Shown here: piece by piece, positions 8,071-17,561 of the stretch
Layout of the letters: each line of letters begins with the position of its first letter
Numbering within the stretch: the first letter of the stretch is position 1
Origin: Kribbella jejuensis
Lineage (GTDB): Bacteria; Actinomycetota; Actinomycetes; Propionibacteriales; Kribbellaceae
NCBI RefSeq assembly: GCF_006715085.1
Contig: NZ_VFMM01000001.1
Span: forward strand, 1,364,001-1,428,000
Length of the DNA stretch: 64,000 nt
Direction: 5' to 3'
Position numbers and translations under genes: made by a program
Notes under the pieces: model-generated
Told to the model about the DNA's origin: nothing
The model's input: only the letters and a program-made list of their open reading frames with translations
Databases searched by the model: none

Positions 8071-11000
8071 TCATCCGTTAAGGAGGTTGGTTAGTTGTTG
8101 TTTGTCGGGGAGGTTTTCGGGGCGGATTATTTCGCCGGTGCGGACGTAGTAGAAGGCGGCGGTGATGTGGGACAGGGGGATGTTCATGAGTTCGGACCAG
8201 GCGACTCGGTAGATGGCCAGCTGGAGGGGGTCGGCGGTTTCGCCGCGGGTGGTTTTCCAGTCGATGACGTCGTAGCCGCGGGAGCCGTCGGGGCGAACCA
8301 GTTGGTAAACGGCGTCGATGCGGCCGCGGATGACGCGGCCGTCGAGGGCGAGGGCGAACGGGGCCTCGATCTCGTACGGCGTGGTGTCGCCGAACGGGCC
8401 GTCGCGGAAGGCGTCCATCAGGGTGGTCAGGTCGGTGTCGTCGACGATATCCTCGTCCGCGGCCCCGGGGAGGTCGTCGGGGTCGAGGAGTAGTTGCTGG
8501 CCGAAGTAGCTCTCGACCCAGGCGTGGAAGCGGGTGCCGAAACGCGCCGCCCGGTTGGGTTTGCGCGGCATCGGCCGGGCGAGCTCGGCGGCCAGACCGT
8601 CCGGGTCCTTCGCCAAGCGCATGAGCTGGGTCGCGGACAGCGCCGCCGGCAGCGTCACGTCGTACGCCTTCCGGCTCCGGCTTTCCTTTGCCTCGGACAA
8701 CAACCGCTCGATCTCGGAGTCCCAGCGCGCGACGGTTGCCTGCTCGTCGAGGAGCAGCGAGTCCTCCGCCTCGACCGACGGACCTTCCGCGCGAGCCTGC
8801 TCGACCAGCGCGACCGCCTCGAGCCGGCGCTGGAATGCATCCCGGTCGTACGGCGTGGGCCACGGCGCCTGGGTCTGCTCGGCGAGCTCCGGGTTCTCGG
8901 CGGTGAGCTCCGGCTGCTCCGCCCACGCGATCACCCGCTCCCCCGCGTGCTTCTTCAGCGTCTCCAAATACGACGACGGTCCGCGCGGCCGCTTCTGCGT
9001 CAGACCCCACCAGTGCCCGGTCGCGACCAGCATCTCCTTCGCCCGGGTGAACGCGACGTACCCGAGCCGCCGTTCCTCGAGCGCGTTCATGTCCTTGCAC
9101 TCGTCCGCGAACGCCTTCAGCCCGGCGTTCGTCAGGTCGTGGATGTCCGGCAACGTGTCGGCGTCACCCCGTAGCGGCCACGGCAGCACCTTCGCGTTCG
9201 TTGTCCACTTGTCCCGTCCGCGGTCCGACGGGAACACCTTCGACACCAGGGTGGGTACGAACACCACCGGCCATTCGAGTCCCTTCGACCGGTGCGTGGT
9301 GAGCAGCTTCACCGAGTCGGCTTCACTCGGTACGGCGAGGTCGAGGCCGGCGGCGTACTCCTCCTCGGCGGCGAGGTACGCGAGCAGGCCGTCGAGCGAC
9401 CCGTCGGACTCGGTCGACACAAAGTTGCCGACGGCATCGAGGAACGCGGCCAGGTGGTCCCGCCGGCCGGCGTCGACGTGATCCGGCGTCGCGGTCAGCT
9501 CGACATCCAGGCCGATCGTGCTGATCACCCGGCGGACCAGATCCAGCAGCGGTTCGCCCGCGTGCGCGCGCAACTCGCGAAGCTCAGCAGACAGTTCCTT
9601 GAAGCGCACAAGGGCTTCCGGTGCGTACTCCAGCGGACCCGGGTCGTCGACGGCCTCGGCGAGCGAGCTGACCTCGGTCGAGTCCATCCCGGCGACGGCA
9701 GCGTCCAACGCGGACACCAGGTCGTCGGTCTGATGATGGGATCCGCCGTCGGCAAGCATCCGGGCCCGGTTCGCGAGCAGCGCGAGATCGCGATGACCGA
9801 TCCGGTACCGCGGGCCGGTCAGGATCCGCAGCATCGCCGCGTTCGCGGTCAGGTCGTTGACGGCCTGCAGGGTCGCGACCACGTCGACGACCTCGGGCAA
9901 CGCGAGCAGCCCACCGAGACCGACGACCTCGACCGGGACCTTGCGCGCGATCAGCGCCTCGTGCACCGCGCTGAGGTCGACGTTCGTCCGCATCAGGATG
10001 CCGATGTCCTTCCACCGGCGGTTGCGGGTCCGATGCGCCGCGACAATCGCGTCCGCGACCCACTCGACCTCCTGCGAGCGCGTCTCGAACAACCCGACCG
10101 TGATCGCTCCCTCAGGGGCATCAGCAGGCGCCTCGAGCGGAATCACCCCGGGATGCTGTTCGTACAGCTCGGCCGCATGCTGGTTCGCAGCGGCAAGGAT
10201 CCGGCTTCCACACCGGCGGTTGACGCTCAGCACATACCGCGCAGCAGGCGACCCGTCGGCCTGCGGGAAGTGCGTCGGGAACTCGTCCAGGTTCGCAACG
10301 GACGCACCACGCCACCCGTAGATCGCCTGACACGGATCGCCGACCGCTGTGACGGGATGCCCGCGCCCGTCACCCGCGGCGAAGAGCGCCGTCAGCATCC
10401 GCCGCTGCGACACCGAGGTGTCCTGGTACTCGTCCAGCAGCACGACCTTGTACCGCCCGCGCTCGACCGCGGCGACCTCCGGGCACTCCTCCGCGAGCCG
10501 TGCCCCGAGCGCCATCTGGTCGGCGAAGTCGACGACGCCCCGCTCCCCCTTGTACGCCTGGTACTCCTCGACGAGCTGCAGGATCTCCCCACGCTTCAAC
10601 GCGGTCTCGGCGAGCTTGCGTACTTCGACCGTCTGCTTCCGCGCCGCCGCGACCTCCTGCCGGACGGCGTCATCGTGCTCGCGGACGTCGTCGGGGCGGA
10701 GCAGGTGGTCGGCGAGTTCACCGTCGAGCGCGAGCAGGCTGTTCACCAGCGTCGGTACGTGGTGTGAGGCGAACCGGATCGGCCCGGCGGACCGCCGTAC
10801 CACTCGACCGGCGAGCTGGTACCGGGTCGCGTCCGCGAGAACCCGCGAGTCCGGCTCGAGACCGAGCCGCAAGCCGTGCTCGGCGATCAGCGTGCCGGCG
10901 AAGGCGTGGTACGTCGAGACGACCGGCTCGCCCGGCTCCTCGGGCTCCCAGTTCGGGATGTTGCTCCGCAGGTGCGCGGCGAGGATCGGGTGCTGGTCCC

Positions 11001-11295
11001 GGGGCAGTGTCGACCCGAGGACGCCGGCCTTCGTCAGGTCCTCGCGAATCCGTACGTCGAGCTCGTTCGCCGCCTTCTTCGTGAACGTCAGGCCGAGCAC
11101 TTCTTCCGGCTTGACCTGCCCCGTGCAGATCAGCCACACCACCCGGGCCGCCATCGCGGTCGTCTTCCCCGACCCGGCGCCGGCCACGATCACCCCGGGC
11201 GCGAGCGGCGCGGTGATCGCGGCCAACTGCTGATCGGAGAACGGGATCCCGAGCAGATCGCACAGGTCGGCCGTGGTGCGCAGTTCGACGGCCAT
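8071..11295 (-). CDS. adnB: AdnB, motor-nuclease subunit of the AdnAB end-resection complex
   Basis: A 1074-residue UvrD-type helicase fused to a RecB-like nuclease. Walker A GAGSGKT (39-45), Walker B LLDEYQDT, motif V/VI region THRSKGLEWPVV and VAFTRAKEM, then a C-terminal PD-(D/E)XK domain with YDVIDWKT and QLAIYRVAW. AdnAB is the mycobacterial-type helicase-nuclease that resects double-strand breaks. The ATG overlaps the adnA stop by one base (TGATG), so the subunits are co-translated. The downstream position and the size match AdnB (Rv3201c). An extra 18 codons are open upstream but overlap adnA. AddA is the alternative but the paired UvrD-like partner favours AdnB. Confidence 0.9.
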   Translation of the reverse strand: MAVELRTTADLCDLLGIPFSDQQLAAITAPLAPGVIVAGAGSGKTTAMAARVVWLICTGQVKPEEVLGLTFTKKAANELDVRIREDLTKAGVLGSTLPRDQHPILAAHLRSNIPNWEPEEPGEPVVSTYHAFAGTLIAEHGLRLGLEPDSRVLADATRYQLAGRVVRRSAGPIRFASHHVPTLVNSLLALDGELADHLLRPDDVREHDDAVRQEVAAARKQTVEVRKLAETALKRGEILQLVEEYQAYKGERGVVDFADQMALGARLAEECPEVAAVERGRYKVVLLDEYQDTSVSQRRMLTALFAAGDGRGHPVTAVGDPCQAIYGWRGASVANLDEFPTHFPQADGSPAARYVLSVNRRCGSRILAAANQHAAELYEQHPGVIPLEAPADAPEGAITVGLFETRSQEVEWVADAIVAAHRTRNRRWKDIGILMRTNVDLSAVHEALIARKVPVEVVGLGGLLALPEVVDVVATLQAVNDLTANAAMLRILTGPRYRIGHRDLALLANRARMLADGGSHHQTDDLVSALDAAVAGMDSTEVSSLAEAVDDPGPLEYAPEALVRFKELSAELRELRAHAGEPLLDLVRRVISTIGLDVELTATPDHVDAGRRDHLAAFLDAVGNFVSTESDGSLDGLLAYLAAEEEYAAGLDLAVPSEADSVKLLTTHRSKGLEWPVVFVPTLVSKVFPSDRGRDKWTTNAKVLPWPLRGDADTLPDIHDLTNAGLKAFADECKDMNALEERRLGYVAFTRAKEMLVATGHWWGLTQKRPRGPSSYLETLKKHAGERVIAWAEQPELTAENPELAEQTQAPWPTPYDRDAFQRRLEAVALVEQARAEGPSVEAEDSLLLDEQATVARWDSEIERLLSEAKESRSRKAYDVTLPAALSATQLMRLAKDPDGLAAELARPMPRKPNRAARFGTRFHAWVESYFGQQLLLDPDDLPGAADEDIVDDTDLTTLMDAFRDGPFGDTTPYEIEAPFALALDGRVIRGRIDAVYQLVRPDGSRGYDVIDWKTTRGETADPLQLAIYRVAWSELMNIPLSHITAAFYYVRTGEIIRPENLPDKQQLTNLLNG

Positions 11296-14200
11296 CAGAC
11301 GATCTCCCGGCCCTCGGGCTGGATCGGGCAGAGCGCACGCGCCTCGCACCGGCTACAGCCGTCGTTGCGAGTGGCCACGAAATCCTCCGAACGAATCATC
11401 TTCTCCGCATCGTCGACGGCCTCGTCCAGCCAGGTCCTGCCGTCCTCGTCGGTCTCCAGCGGACCCTGGTGCTGCACCTTCGGGAAGCCGCCGTTGTCGT
11501 CGTGGCGCAGCTGCACCAGCTCGGCACCACCGGCGACGGTCTCCTCGCCGAGCTTCTTCAGCTGGCGGGAGTTGATCGCGCGCTGGTAGATCGCCAGCTG
11601 CACGTGCCGCGCCAACGCCGGCTTGGTCGGGATGTTCCGCCCGGTCTTCAGGTCGACGACCCGGACCGTACCTTCCGGATCCTTCTCAACCCGGTCCATC
11701 CGGCCCGTCACCCGAACCGCAGGGTGCTCCTCATCGGGAAGCAGTACGTCGAATTCGACCTCGGTGCCGACCAAGGTCCGATCCGGCCGCCCTTGGTGCC
11801 AGGCGACAAACCGCCGGAGCGCCTGCTCCGCCTCGACCCGCTCGCGGTCCGAGATCCACGCCGACTCGAACTCGAGCTGCGTCCACACCTTGTCGAGCCA
11901 CCCGTTCAGCTCGTCGACGGACGGTGGCAGCACCCCGGTCGCGACCGCGTCCGCGAGCGTGTGCAGCACCATGCCGAACCCGATCGCCGACGTACTCGGC
12001 GTCTCGCCACCCGCGCGCCGGGTCAGGAACCACCGCAACGGACAGTCCACGATCGTCGTCAACGCACTTCCCGACAACGGCACCGGCAGGGCGGGATCCG
12101 CGATCGGGCGCACCGACTCGGTCCGCTCCCGCACGCCCCACCAGCGGGCCGGATCCGCCGTCGGCACCAGCGGCTCCTCGCGATCGTCGACCGCCGACGC
12201 GAGCTGCGCCAACCGATCCGCCGCGACTCGCTTCAACGCGGGCGACGACGCCGGATCCGCCAGCACACAGCGCAGATCCGCGACCAGCCCCGGCAGCGAC
12301 AACGGCCGCCGCGGCCGCCCCGCCACCAGTTTCAGAGGAATGTCCAGCTCGGCAAGGAATCGGGAAGGCTGATCGCCGTCGGCCTCGGGCGCCTGCACGG
12401 CGGTCACGATCAGACGCTCGCGCGCCCGGGTGATCGCGACGTAGAACAACCGTCTCTCCTCGGCGAGCAACGCGCCCGCCGACAACGGATCGATCAGCCC
12501 GTCCGGACCCAGCCGGTCCGGCTCCAGCAGCGACCCCCGCCGCCGCAGGTCCGGCCACTGGCCCTCCTGCACCGAGGCCACCACGACCAGCCGCCACTGC
12601 AACCCCTTGGACCGGTGCGCGGTCATCAGCTGTACGCCGGCCTCGCGGTACGTCCCGTCGAACCGGTTGTCGCCCGCGATGTCCAGCGACTCCAGCTCGG
12701 ACAGGAACGCCGAAACGCCTTTGAAACCGACCTGTTCCTCGGCCCGCCCGGCCGCGTCGAACAACGCGCACAACGAGTCCAGGTCCCGGTTCGCGGTCCG
12801 CGCCGTCTCACCTCCGGACGCGGCCTGCCCCCGCAACCGCCGCAGCCACGGCGAGTCCGCCCACAGCGACCACATCACCTCGTCCGGCGCCGCGCCCGCG
12901 GTCACAATGTTCCTTGCCTTGAGCAACCGTTCGCCGAGTGCCGCGAACCGCGCCTCGGCCGGTGAAGCCTCCTCGTCGAGCAGCAACGGGTTCAGCATCG
13001 CTTCCCGCAGCAGTTCGTCGGACGAGCGCGGCAACCGCTGCCCGCCCGCCGCGTCCCGGTCCCGGCGACGCAGCACCCGCGCCAATCGCCGCAACTGACC
13101 CGCATCCATCGCGCCCAACGGCGACAGCGCCAACGCCCGGACGACGTCGACGGTCAACGTCTCGGGATCCGCCACCGCCCGCAACGCCAGCAGCATCGGC
13201 CGAACCGCGGGCTCCCGCGACAGCGGCAACTCGTCACCCGCGACGTCGACCGGGATGCCCGCCGCGGCCAGCGCCCGGCGCAACGGTGGAATCGAACGGC
13301 TCCCGGAGCGGACGAGCACCGCCATCTCGCTCCACCCGATGCCGTCCTGGACGTGCGCGCGCCGCAACAGGTCCGCGATGTGCTCGAGCTCGGCCCCACT
13401 GGTCGAGTACAGATTCGCCTCGACCTTTCCCGGACCGAACACGCACGACGACGCATCCGGGTTCCGGAACCGCTCGAAGGTGTCCCGGTCCAGCGAGCCC
13501 GGTACGCCGAGCCGGTTGACGACGTTCCGCGAGACGCGTTGCAGCGTGGTCCCGAAGCGGCGCGTCGTACCCAACGCGATCTGGGCCGCCTCGGCGCCGT
13601 CGCGGGTGCGGAACTCGTCGGTGAACCGCAGCAGCCCGCGGACATCCGCGCCGCGGAAGGTGTAGATCGATTGATCCGGATCCCCGACCACGACCAGGTC
13701 GCGCCCGTCGCCCGCGATCGCCTGCAGGAGCTTGGTCTGCCCCGGATCGGTGTCCTGGTACTCGTCGACGAACACGGCCTTGAACTCGGTCCGCAGCTTC
13801 GCCTGCACCGCCGGCTGCTGCGCCAGGATCACCGCACGATGGATCAGCTCGGAGTAGTCCAGCACCTGCTCGGCGTCGAGGACCTGCAGGTACTCCTCGA
13901 AGAAGTCGCCGACCGCGACCCACTCGGCCCGCTCGGCCGACCGCCCGATCGCGGACAGGTCCTCCGGGTCGAGCCCCAACTGCCGCGCCTTGCCGATCAC
14001 GGCCTGCACCTCGTCGGTGAAACCGCGCGTCTTCAACGCCGGATGCAGACTGCTCGGCCAGTGCACTGCCCCGACCTCGCGACTGCCAGACAACGCCTCG
14101 GTCAACCGCAACGACTGCTCCGGTCCGGAAGGAAGTCGCAGCGGTACGTCGAACGCGTCCGCCGGCGTGAACCGCCGCAGCAACGCGTAACAGAACGAGT

Positions 14201-14519
14201 GGAACGTCATCGACGGCATCACCCGCGTCGTCCGCCCCAGCCGTCCGGTGATCCGGTCGCGCAGCTCGGTCGCCGCCTTCCGCCCGAAGGTCAGCACGAG
14301 CACCTCGTCCGGACTCAGCCCACGGTTGCGGACCCGATCGACGACGGCCTCCACCAAAGTCGTCGTCTTGCCGGTGCCCGGGCCGGCGAGCACGAGCAGC
14401 GGTCCGCCCGCGTGGTCGACGACCGCCTGCTGATCGGCATCCAGGACAGGCGTTTCCGCCTTCGGCTGTGTCGCCCGCACCAACCGGTACCGGGAACCCT
14501 GTCTGCTGACCACCGCCAC
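11295..14519 (-). CDS. adnA: AdnA, helicase-nuclease subunit of AdnAB
   Basis: A 1074-residue partner of AdnB. Walker A GPGTGKT is at 46-52, Walker B VFVDEYQDTD near 250, and MTAHRSKGLQW and FYVAITRARERL mark the later motor motifs. The nuclease domain carries VTGRMDRVE, VVDLKTGR and HVQLAIYQRA. A Cys in DCPLRWFL together with C1055, C1058 and C1064 (GCSRCEARALC) matches the iron-sulfur staple found in AddB-like and AdnA nucleases. In mycobacteria the heterodimer resects breaks. It lies in a minus-strand run after the LLM oxidoreductase and ATL genes, with 74 bases between ATL and adnA. Confidence 0.9.
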   Translation of the reverse strand: MAVVSRQGSRYRLVRATQPKAETPVLDADQQAVVDHAGGPLLVLAGPGTGKTTTLVEAVVDRVRNRGLSPDEVLVLTFGRKAATELRDRITGRLGRTTRVMPSMTFHSFCYALLRRFTPADAFDVPLRLPSGPEQSLRLTEALSGSREVGAVHWPSSLHPALKTRGFTDEVQAVIGKARQLGLDPEDLSAIGRSAERAEWVAVGDFFEEYLQVLDAEQVLDYSELIHRAVILAQQPAVQAKLRTEFKAVFVDEYQDTDPGQTKLLQAIAGDGRDLVVVGDPDQSIYTFRGADVRGLLRFTDEFRTRDGAEAAQIALGTTRRFGTTLQRVSRNVVNRLGVPGSLDRDTFERFRNPDASSCVFGPGKVEANLYSTSGAELEHIADLLRRAHVQDGIGWSEMAVLVRSGSRSIPPLRRALAAAGIPVDVAGDELPLSREPAVRPMLLALRAVADPETLTVDVVRALALSPLGAMDAGQLRRLARVLRRRDRDAAGGQRLPRSSDELLREAMLNPLLLDEEASPAEARFAALGERLLKARNIVTAGAAPDEVMWSLWADSPWLRRLRGQAASGGETARTANRDLDSLCALFDAAGRAEEQVGFKGVSAFLSELESLDIAGDNRFDGTYREAGVQLMTAHRSKGLQWRLVVVASVQEGQWPDLRRRGSLLEPDRLGPDGLIDPLSAGALLAEERRLFYVAITRARERLIVTAVQAPEADGDQPSRFLAELDIPLKLVAGRPRRPLSLPGLVADLRCVLADPASSPALKRVAADRLAQLASAVDDREEPLVPTADPARWWGVRERTESVRPIADPALPVPLSGSALTTIVDCPLRWFLTRRAGGETPSTSAIGFGMVLHTLADAVATGVLPPSVDELNGWLDKVWTQLEFESAWISDRERVEAEQALRRFVAWHQGRPDRTLVGTEVEFDVLLPDEEHPAVRVTGRMDRVEKDPEGTVRVVDLKTGRNIPTKPALARHVQLAIYQRAINSRQLKKLGEETVAGGAELVQLRHDDNGGFPKVQHQGPLETDEDGRTWLDEAVDDAEKMIRSEDFVATRNDGCSRCEARALCPIQPEGREIV

Positions 14520-14593
14520 ATCTCAACAGACGCCACCGACAAAACTCGCGGCCCACCCCGCAAACCCTGTAAATCGTCGAAAACCGGACGCTT

Positions 14594-14890
14594 TCAGACC
14601 TCCGGATGCCAGCGCGCCTCGCGCAGATTGACGCGCCCGTTCGTGATCCGGACACCGTCGGACCGGAGCCGGTGCAGTTGCTCGTCACCGACCTCGTCGG
14701 CCGGTACGCCGGACGCGCGGATCACCCGCCACCACGGCACACTCGCGCCGTACTCGCGCATGATCGCGCCGACCTGCCGCGGTCCGCCCTGACCGACGTA
14801 CTCGGCGATGTCCCCGTACGTCGCGACGCTGCCCTCCGGGATCGACTCCACGGCCTGCAGTACCGCCTCGACGTACTCCTCCCTGTCCAC
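14594..14890 (-). CDS. Alkyltransferase-like protein (ATL), MGMT family
   Basis: A 98-residue protein with the MGMT DNA-binding domain only: ATYGDIAEYVG, GGPRQVG (the helix with the DNA-facing Arg) and the active-site segment VPWWRVI at 51-57. Trp53 replaces the alkyl-accepting Cys of PCHRV, so it cannot transfer alkyl groups; ATL proteins bind O6-alkylguanine and pass it to nucleotide excision repair. The motif PWWRV differs from the PWHRV of many ATLs. It is 10 bases downstream of the LLM gene and 74 upstream of adnA, a context shared with Rv3204. DNA-damage sensing is inferred from the family. Confidence 0.88.
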   Translation of the reverse strand: MDREEYVEAVLQAVESIPEGSVATYGDIAEYVGQGGPRQVGAIMREYGASVPWWRVIRASGVPADEVGDEQLHRLRSDGVRITNGRVNLREARWHPEV

Positions 14891-14900
14891 GGAGACGAAT

Positions 14901-15740
14901 CTAGGCGAGTGGCGCGAGTGCTTTCGCGAGCGGTTCGAGGACCGACGGCGGCGCGTCCAGCGGCAGGTTCATGATCACCAGGTCGACGCCGGCCTCGCCG
15001 TATGCTGCGGCCTCGGCGACCGCCTTGTCGAGCGGGCTGTCCGGGTCCATCCGGACGTTCACCGAGCACGTGATCTCGCCGACGTCACGACCGACCTCCT
15101 CGCAACGCTGCACGAGGACGTCCTTGAGCGCCTTCCACTCCTGTGGGTTCGGGACGATCACGTTCCACTGCTGCGCCCACTTGGCGACGGCGCGAAGCGT
15201 CCGGTTCGGGCCCTTGCCGCCGATCGTGATCGGTGGGTGCGGCGTCTGGACCGCCTTGGGGTTGCAGTAGGCGTCGGTGAGCTTGATGTACTTGCCGTCG
15301 AAGTTCGCGACCTTCTCGGTGAGCAGCAGGATCATCGCCTGCGTGCCCTCGTCGAAGCGGTCGAAGCGCTCCTTCAGCCCGTACAGTTCGATGCCGTACG
15401 CCGCGGTCTCCATCTCGTTCCAGCCCGCGCCGATGCCGAGCTCGAGCCGCCCGCCCGAGATGATGTCGGTGGTCGCGGCCATGTTCGCGAGCACGGCCGG
15501 ATGCCGGTAGATCATCCCGGTCACCTGGCAGCCGAGCCGGATCCGCGACGTCGCCTCCGCGAGCGCCGCGAGCGTCGTCCAGGCCTCCAAGTTCGGGCCC
15601 TGCATGTCGCCGGTGAGCGGATAGAAGTGATCCCAGTGCCACGCGGACTCGAAGATCTCGAACTGATCCGCCGCGACCCACACGTCCCGCAGCTGCTGCC
15701 AGGTGGTGTGCTCCGGCCTGGTCTTGATCGCGAACCGCAT
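14901..15740 (-). CDS. LLM-class F420-dependent oxidoreductase
   Basis: A 279-residue luciferase-like monooxygenase superfamily protein. The opening MRFAIKTRPEH, the SAWHWDHF segment, LGCQVTG, RHPAVLANMAAT and the signature GGRLELGIGAGW with EMET after it are typical of the F420-dependent TIM-barrel group. The C-terminus has PPITIGGKGPNRTLR. The start is the ATG at 15740, preceded by GGGAGGG; seven codons open upstream are left out. Actinobacterial members use F420H2 for hydride transfer; the substrate is unknown. It leads the ATL-adnA-adnB run, though a role in repair is not implied. Confidence 0.85.
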   Translation of the reverse strand: MRFAIKTRPEHTTWQQLRDVWVAADQFEIFESAWHWDHFYPLTGDMQGPNLEAWTTLAALAEATSRIRLGCQVTGMIYRHPAVLANMAATTDIISGGRLELGIGAGWNEMETAAYGIELYGLKERFDRFDEGTQAMILLLTEKVANFDGKYIKLTDAYCNPKAVQTPHPPITIGGKGPNRTLRAVAKWAQQWNVIVPNPQEWKALKDVLVQRCEEVGRDVGEITCSVNVRMDPDSPLDKAVAEAAAYGEAGVDLVIMNLPLDAPPSVLEPLAKALAPLA

Positions 15741-15796
15741 GTACGCCCTCCCTTGAGCCAACCGTTTCCCCGGCTGACCCTACTCCGGGAAGGTGC

Positions 15797-16063
15797 TCAG
15801 TCGAGGCCGAGGCGGGCGCGGACTTCGGGACGGCGCAGCGGTGGGACGGTCTGGGGTGGCGTGCGGCGGGCCGGCATCTCCTCGAGAAGTTGCTCGGTGA
15901 TGCGCGCGACCTCGGTGGCGGCGCGTTCGATCGGGCCGCGCGTGGTCGCGCTCAGCGAGCCGACGCCGGTGACCTTGCGGACGTACTGCAATGCCGCCGC
16001 GTAGATCTCCTCGGAGGTCGCGGACGGCTCGAGTCCCCGGAGCACTGTGATGTTTCTGCACAT
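15797..16063 (-). CDS. DUF2277 family protein
   Basis: An 88-residue protein with the hallmark opening MCRNITVLRGLEPSATSEEI, then YAAALQYVRKVTG and a conserved middle. This small cytoplasmic family is widespread in actinobacteria and proteobacteria and has no known function. Many members pair with MoaD-like or hydrolase genes, which is not seen here. It is divergent from the TetR gene at 16142, and the 78-base gap carries the TetR-type operator, so the two may be co-regulated. The C-terminal tail is Arg/Pro-rich. Confidence 0.85.
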   Translation of the reverse strand: MCRNITVLRGLEPSATSEEIYAAALQYVRKVTGVGSLSATTRGPIERAATEVARITEQLLEEMPARRTPPQTVPPLRRPEVRARLGLD

Positions 16064-16105
16064 GCCTTCAGACAGTACGCGCTGCCGAGGACAATCTACG
16101 AGGTA

Positions 16106-16134
16106 TTGACATCCCTAATGCCGTTAGGTTTTCC
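16106..16134 (+). promoter_or_regulatory. Promoter with embedded TetR-type operator
   Basis: TTGACA (16106-16111) is followed after 17 bases by a weak -10 (TTTTCC, 16129-16134). In the spacer lies CCTAATGCCGTTAGG (16114-16128), an inverted repeat with 6 of 7 arm positions paired around the central C. The regulator's ATG at 16142 would be about the transcription start, so the mRNA may be leaderless. Autorepression is inferred from position. Confidence 0.5.
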
Positions 16135-16141
16135 TCATGGT

Positions 16142-16780
16142 ATGAGCACCGCCGCTACACCGGACCGTCGGACCCGCCGTCGTCAGGAGACGATCGGCGA
16201 GATCCTGGACGTCGCCATCGAACTGATGGGCAGCGAGGGTGTCGCGGCGCTCAGCCTGTCCGCGGTGGCCCGGCGGCTCGGGATGCAGCCGCCGTCGTTG
16301 TACCAGTACTTCCCGTCGAAGATGGCGATCTACGACGCACTCTTCCAGCGCGGTGCCGAGCAGGTCCTGGCCGTGCAACGAGAGGCGATCGCTGCCGCGA
16401 CGACCGACGACGTGATCGAGGTGCACCTGATCGGCGCCACCGCGTTCGCCCGGTGGTGCCTGCGAAACCCGGTCTACTCGCAGCTGCTGTTCTGGCGGAC
16501 GATCCCGGGGTTCGAGCCGAGCCCGGAGGCGTTCGCACCGGCACAGGAAGCCCTGGCAGACCTGCGCGGCGCTCTGCAGGACGCGGTCGACGCCGGCCGG
16601 CTGCGTCCGGACGCGGCGAGCGACGAGGGGGTCGCGCTGTTCACGTCGCTGACGTCAGGAGTCCTGTCGCAGCAGATCGCGAACGAGCCGGACGTGCCGT
16701 TCGAAGAGGGGCGGTTCAGCCGCCTGCTCCCCGTCGTACTCGAGATGTTCTATCAGCACTACGCACCAGCAGGGGGATGA
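16142..16780 (+). CDS. TetR family regulator
   Basis: A 212-residue TetR protein. The DNA-binding domain (about 15-65) shows ETIGEILDVAIELMG, GVAALSLSAVARRLGMQPPSLYQYFPSK; the C-terminal part carries a WHG-like motif region (HLIGATAFARWCLRNPVYSQLL), which is common in regulators of lipid or maleylpyruvate-type genes. No ribosome-binding site precedes ATG 16142. An in-frame ATG at 16118 falls inside the operator and is rejected. It is coupled to the next gene (one base between stop and start). It probably represses itself and that gene. Confidence 0.82.
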   Translation: MSTAATPDRRTRRRQETIGEILDVAIELMGSEGVAALSLSAVARRLGMQPPSLYQYFPSKMAIYDALFQRGAEQVLAVQREAIAAATTDDVIEVHLIGATAFARWCLRNPVYSQLLFWRTIPGFEPSPEAFAPAQEALADLRGALQDAVDAGRLRPDAASDEGVALFTSLTSGVLSQQIANEPDVPFEEGRFSRLLPVVLEMFYQHYAPAGG

Positions 16781-16781
16781 G

Positions 16782-17561
16782 ATGACCGCAGTACTCGCGG
16801 AGCAGATCGGGCGGCCCGACCGGGCACGGTGCCGGGTCCACCGGGACGCCGAGCTCCAGGCGTGGCACGAGCTGCTCGCGTCGATCGAGGGGGACGAATG
16901 GCAGCGCCGGACGGTCTGCGACGAGTGGGACGTCGCGGACATCGCCGGCCACCTGATCGGGCAGGCGGAGGACGTGAACCGGCCGCTGTCGTTCCCGCGC
17001 CGGTACCGCAAGGCCAAGCGGGTCTATCCCGGCGTACTGCGGATCGACGCGCACATGATGGTGCAGGCCGACGAGCACCGCGGTACGCCGCCGGAGCGAC
17101 TGCGGACCGAATTCGACGGCGTGTGGGGGAAGGCGACGCGGCGGATCTCGACGGAGCCGGCGGTGCTGCGGCGGATGTCCATGACGGTGAACGGGTTCCG
17201 GATGAATCTCGGGTACGTCCACGACGTCCTGCTCGCGCGGGACCTGTGGATGCACCGCGACGACGTCTGCCAGGCGCTGGGCCGCCCGTTCGACGCCGGG
17301 CCGTACGCCGCGGAGCTCGTCGCACAGGTGATGTACGACGTGATCGACGGGCCGTGGTGGGGCGAGCGGCCCGCGGTCGAGGTGGAGCTCACGGGGGCTG
17401 GAGGCGGGACCTACCAGCTCGGGAGGGGCGAGCCGGTGGGTCGCGCCGCGGTGGACGTCGTCGGTTACATGCGGACGCTGTCCGGACGCGACGACGCCCC
17501 AGCGGTCACCGGTGACCCGGCAGCCACTGAGGCGATCACGTCGTGCAGGATGCCCTTCTAG
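16782..17561 (+). CDS. Maleylpyruvate isomerase N-terminal domain protein (DinB-like)
   Basis: A 259-residue protein of the mycothiol-dependent/DinB-like four-helix superfamily. The signature is in DEWDVADIAGHLIGQAEDV (about residues 48-65), with a likely metal His; a further His (YVHDVLLARDLWMHRDD) fits the three-His site. Some relatives use mycothiol, the actinobacterial thiol, as cofactor; others only share the fold. The substrate is unknown. The gene follows the TetR gene with one base between stop and start and ends in a CTAG shared with the convergent moeZ stop. Confidence 0.72.
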   Translation: MTAVLAEQIGRPDRARCRVHRDAELQAWHELLASIEGDEWQRRTVCDEWDVADIAGHLIGQAEDVNRPLSFPRRYRKAKRVYPGVLRIDAHMMVQADEHRGTPPERLRTEFDGVWGKATRRISTEPAVLRRMSMTVNGFRMNLGYVHDVLLARDLWMHRDDVCQALGRPFDAGPYAAELVAQVMYDVIDGPWWGERPAVEVELTGAGGGTYQLGRGEPVGRAAVDVVGYMRTLSGRDDAPAVTGDPAATEAITSCRMPF

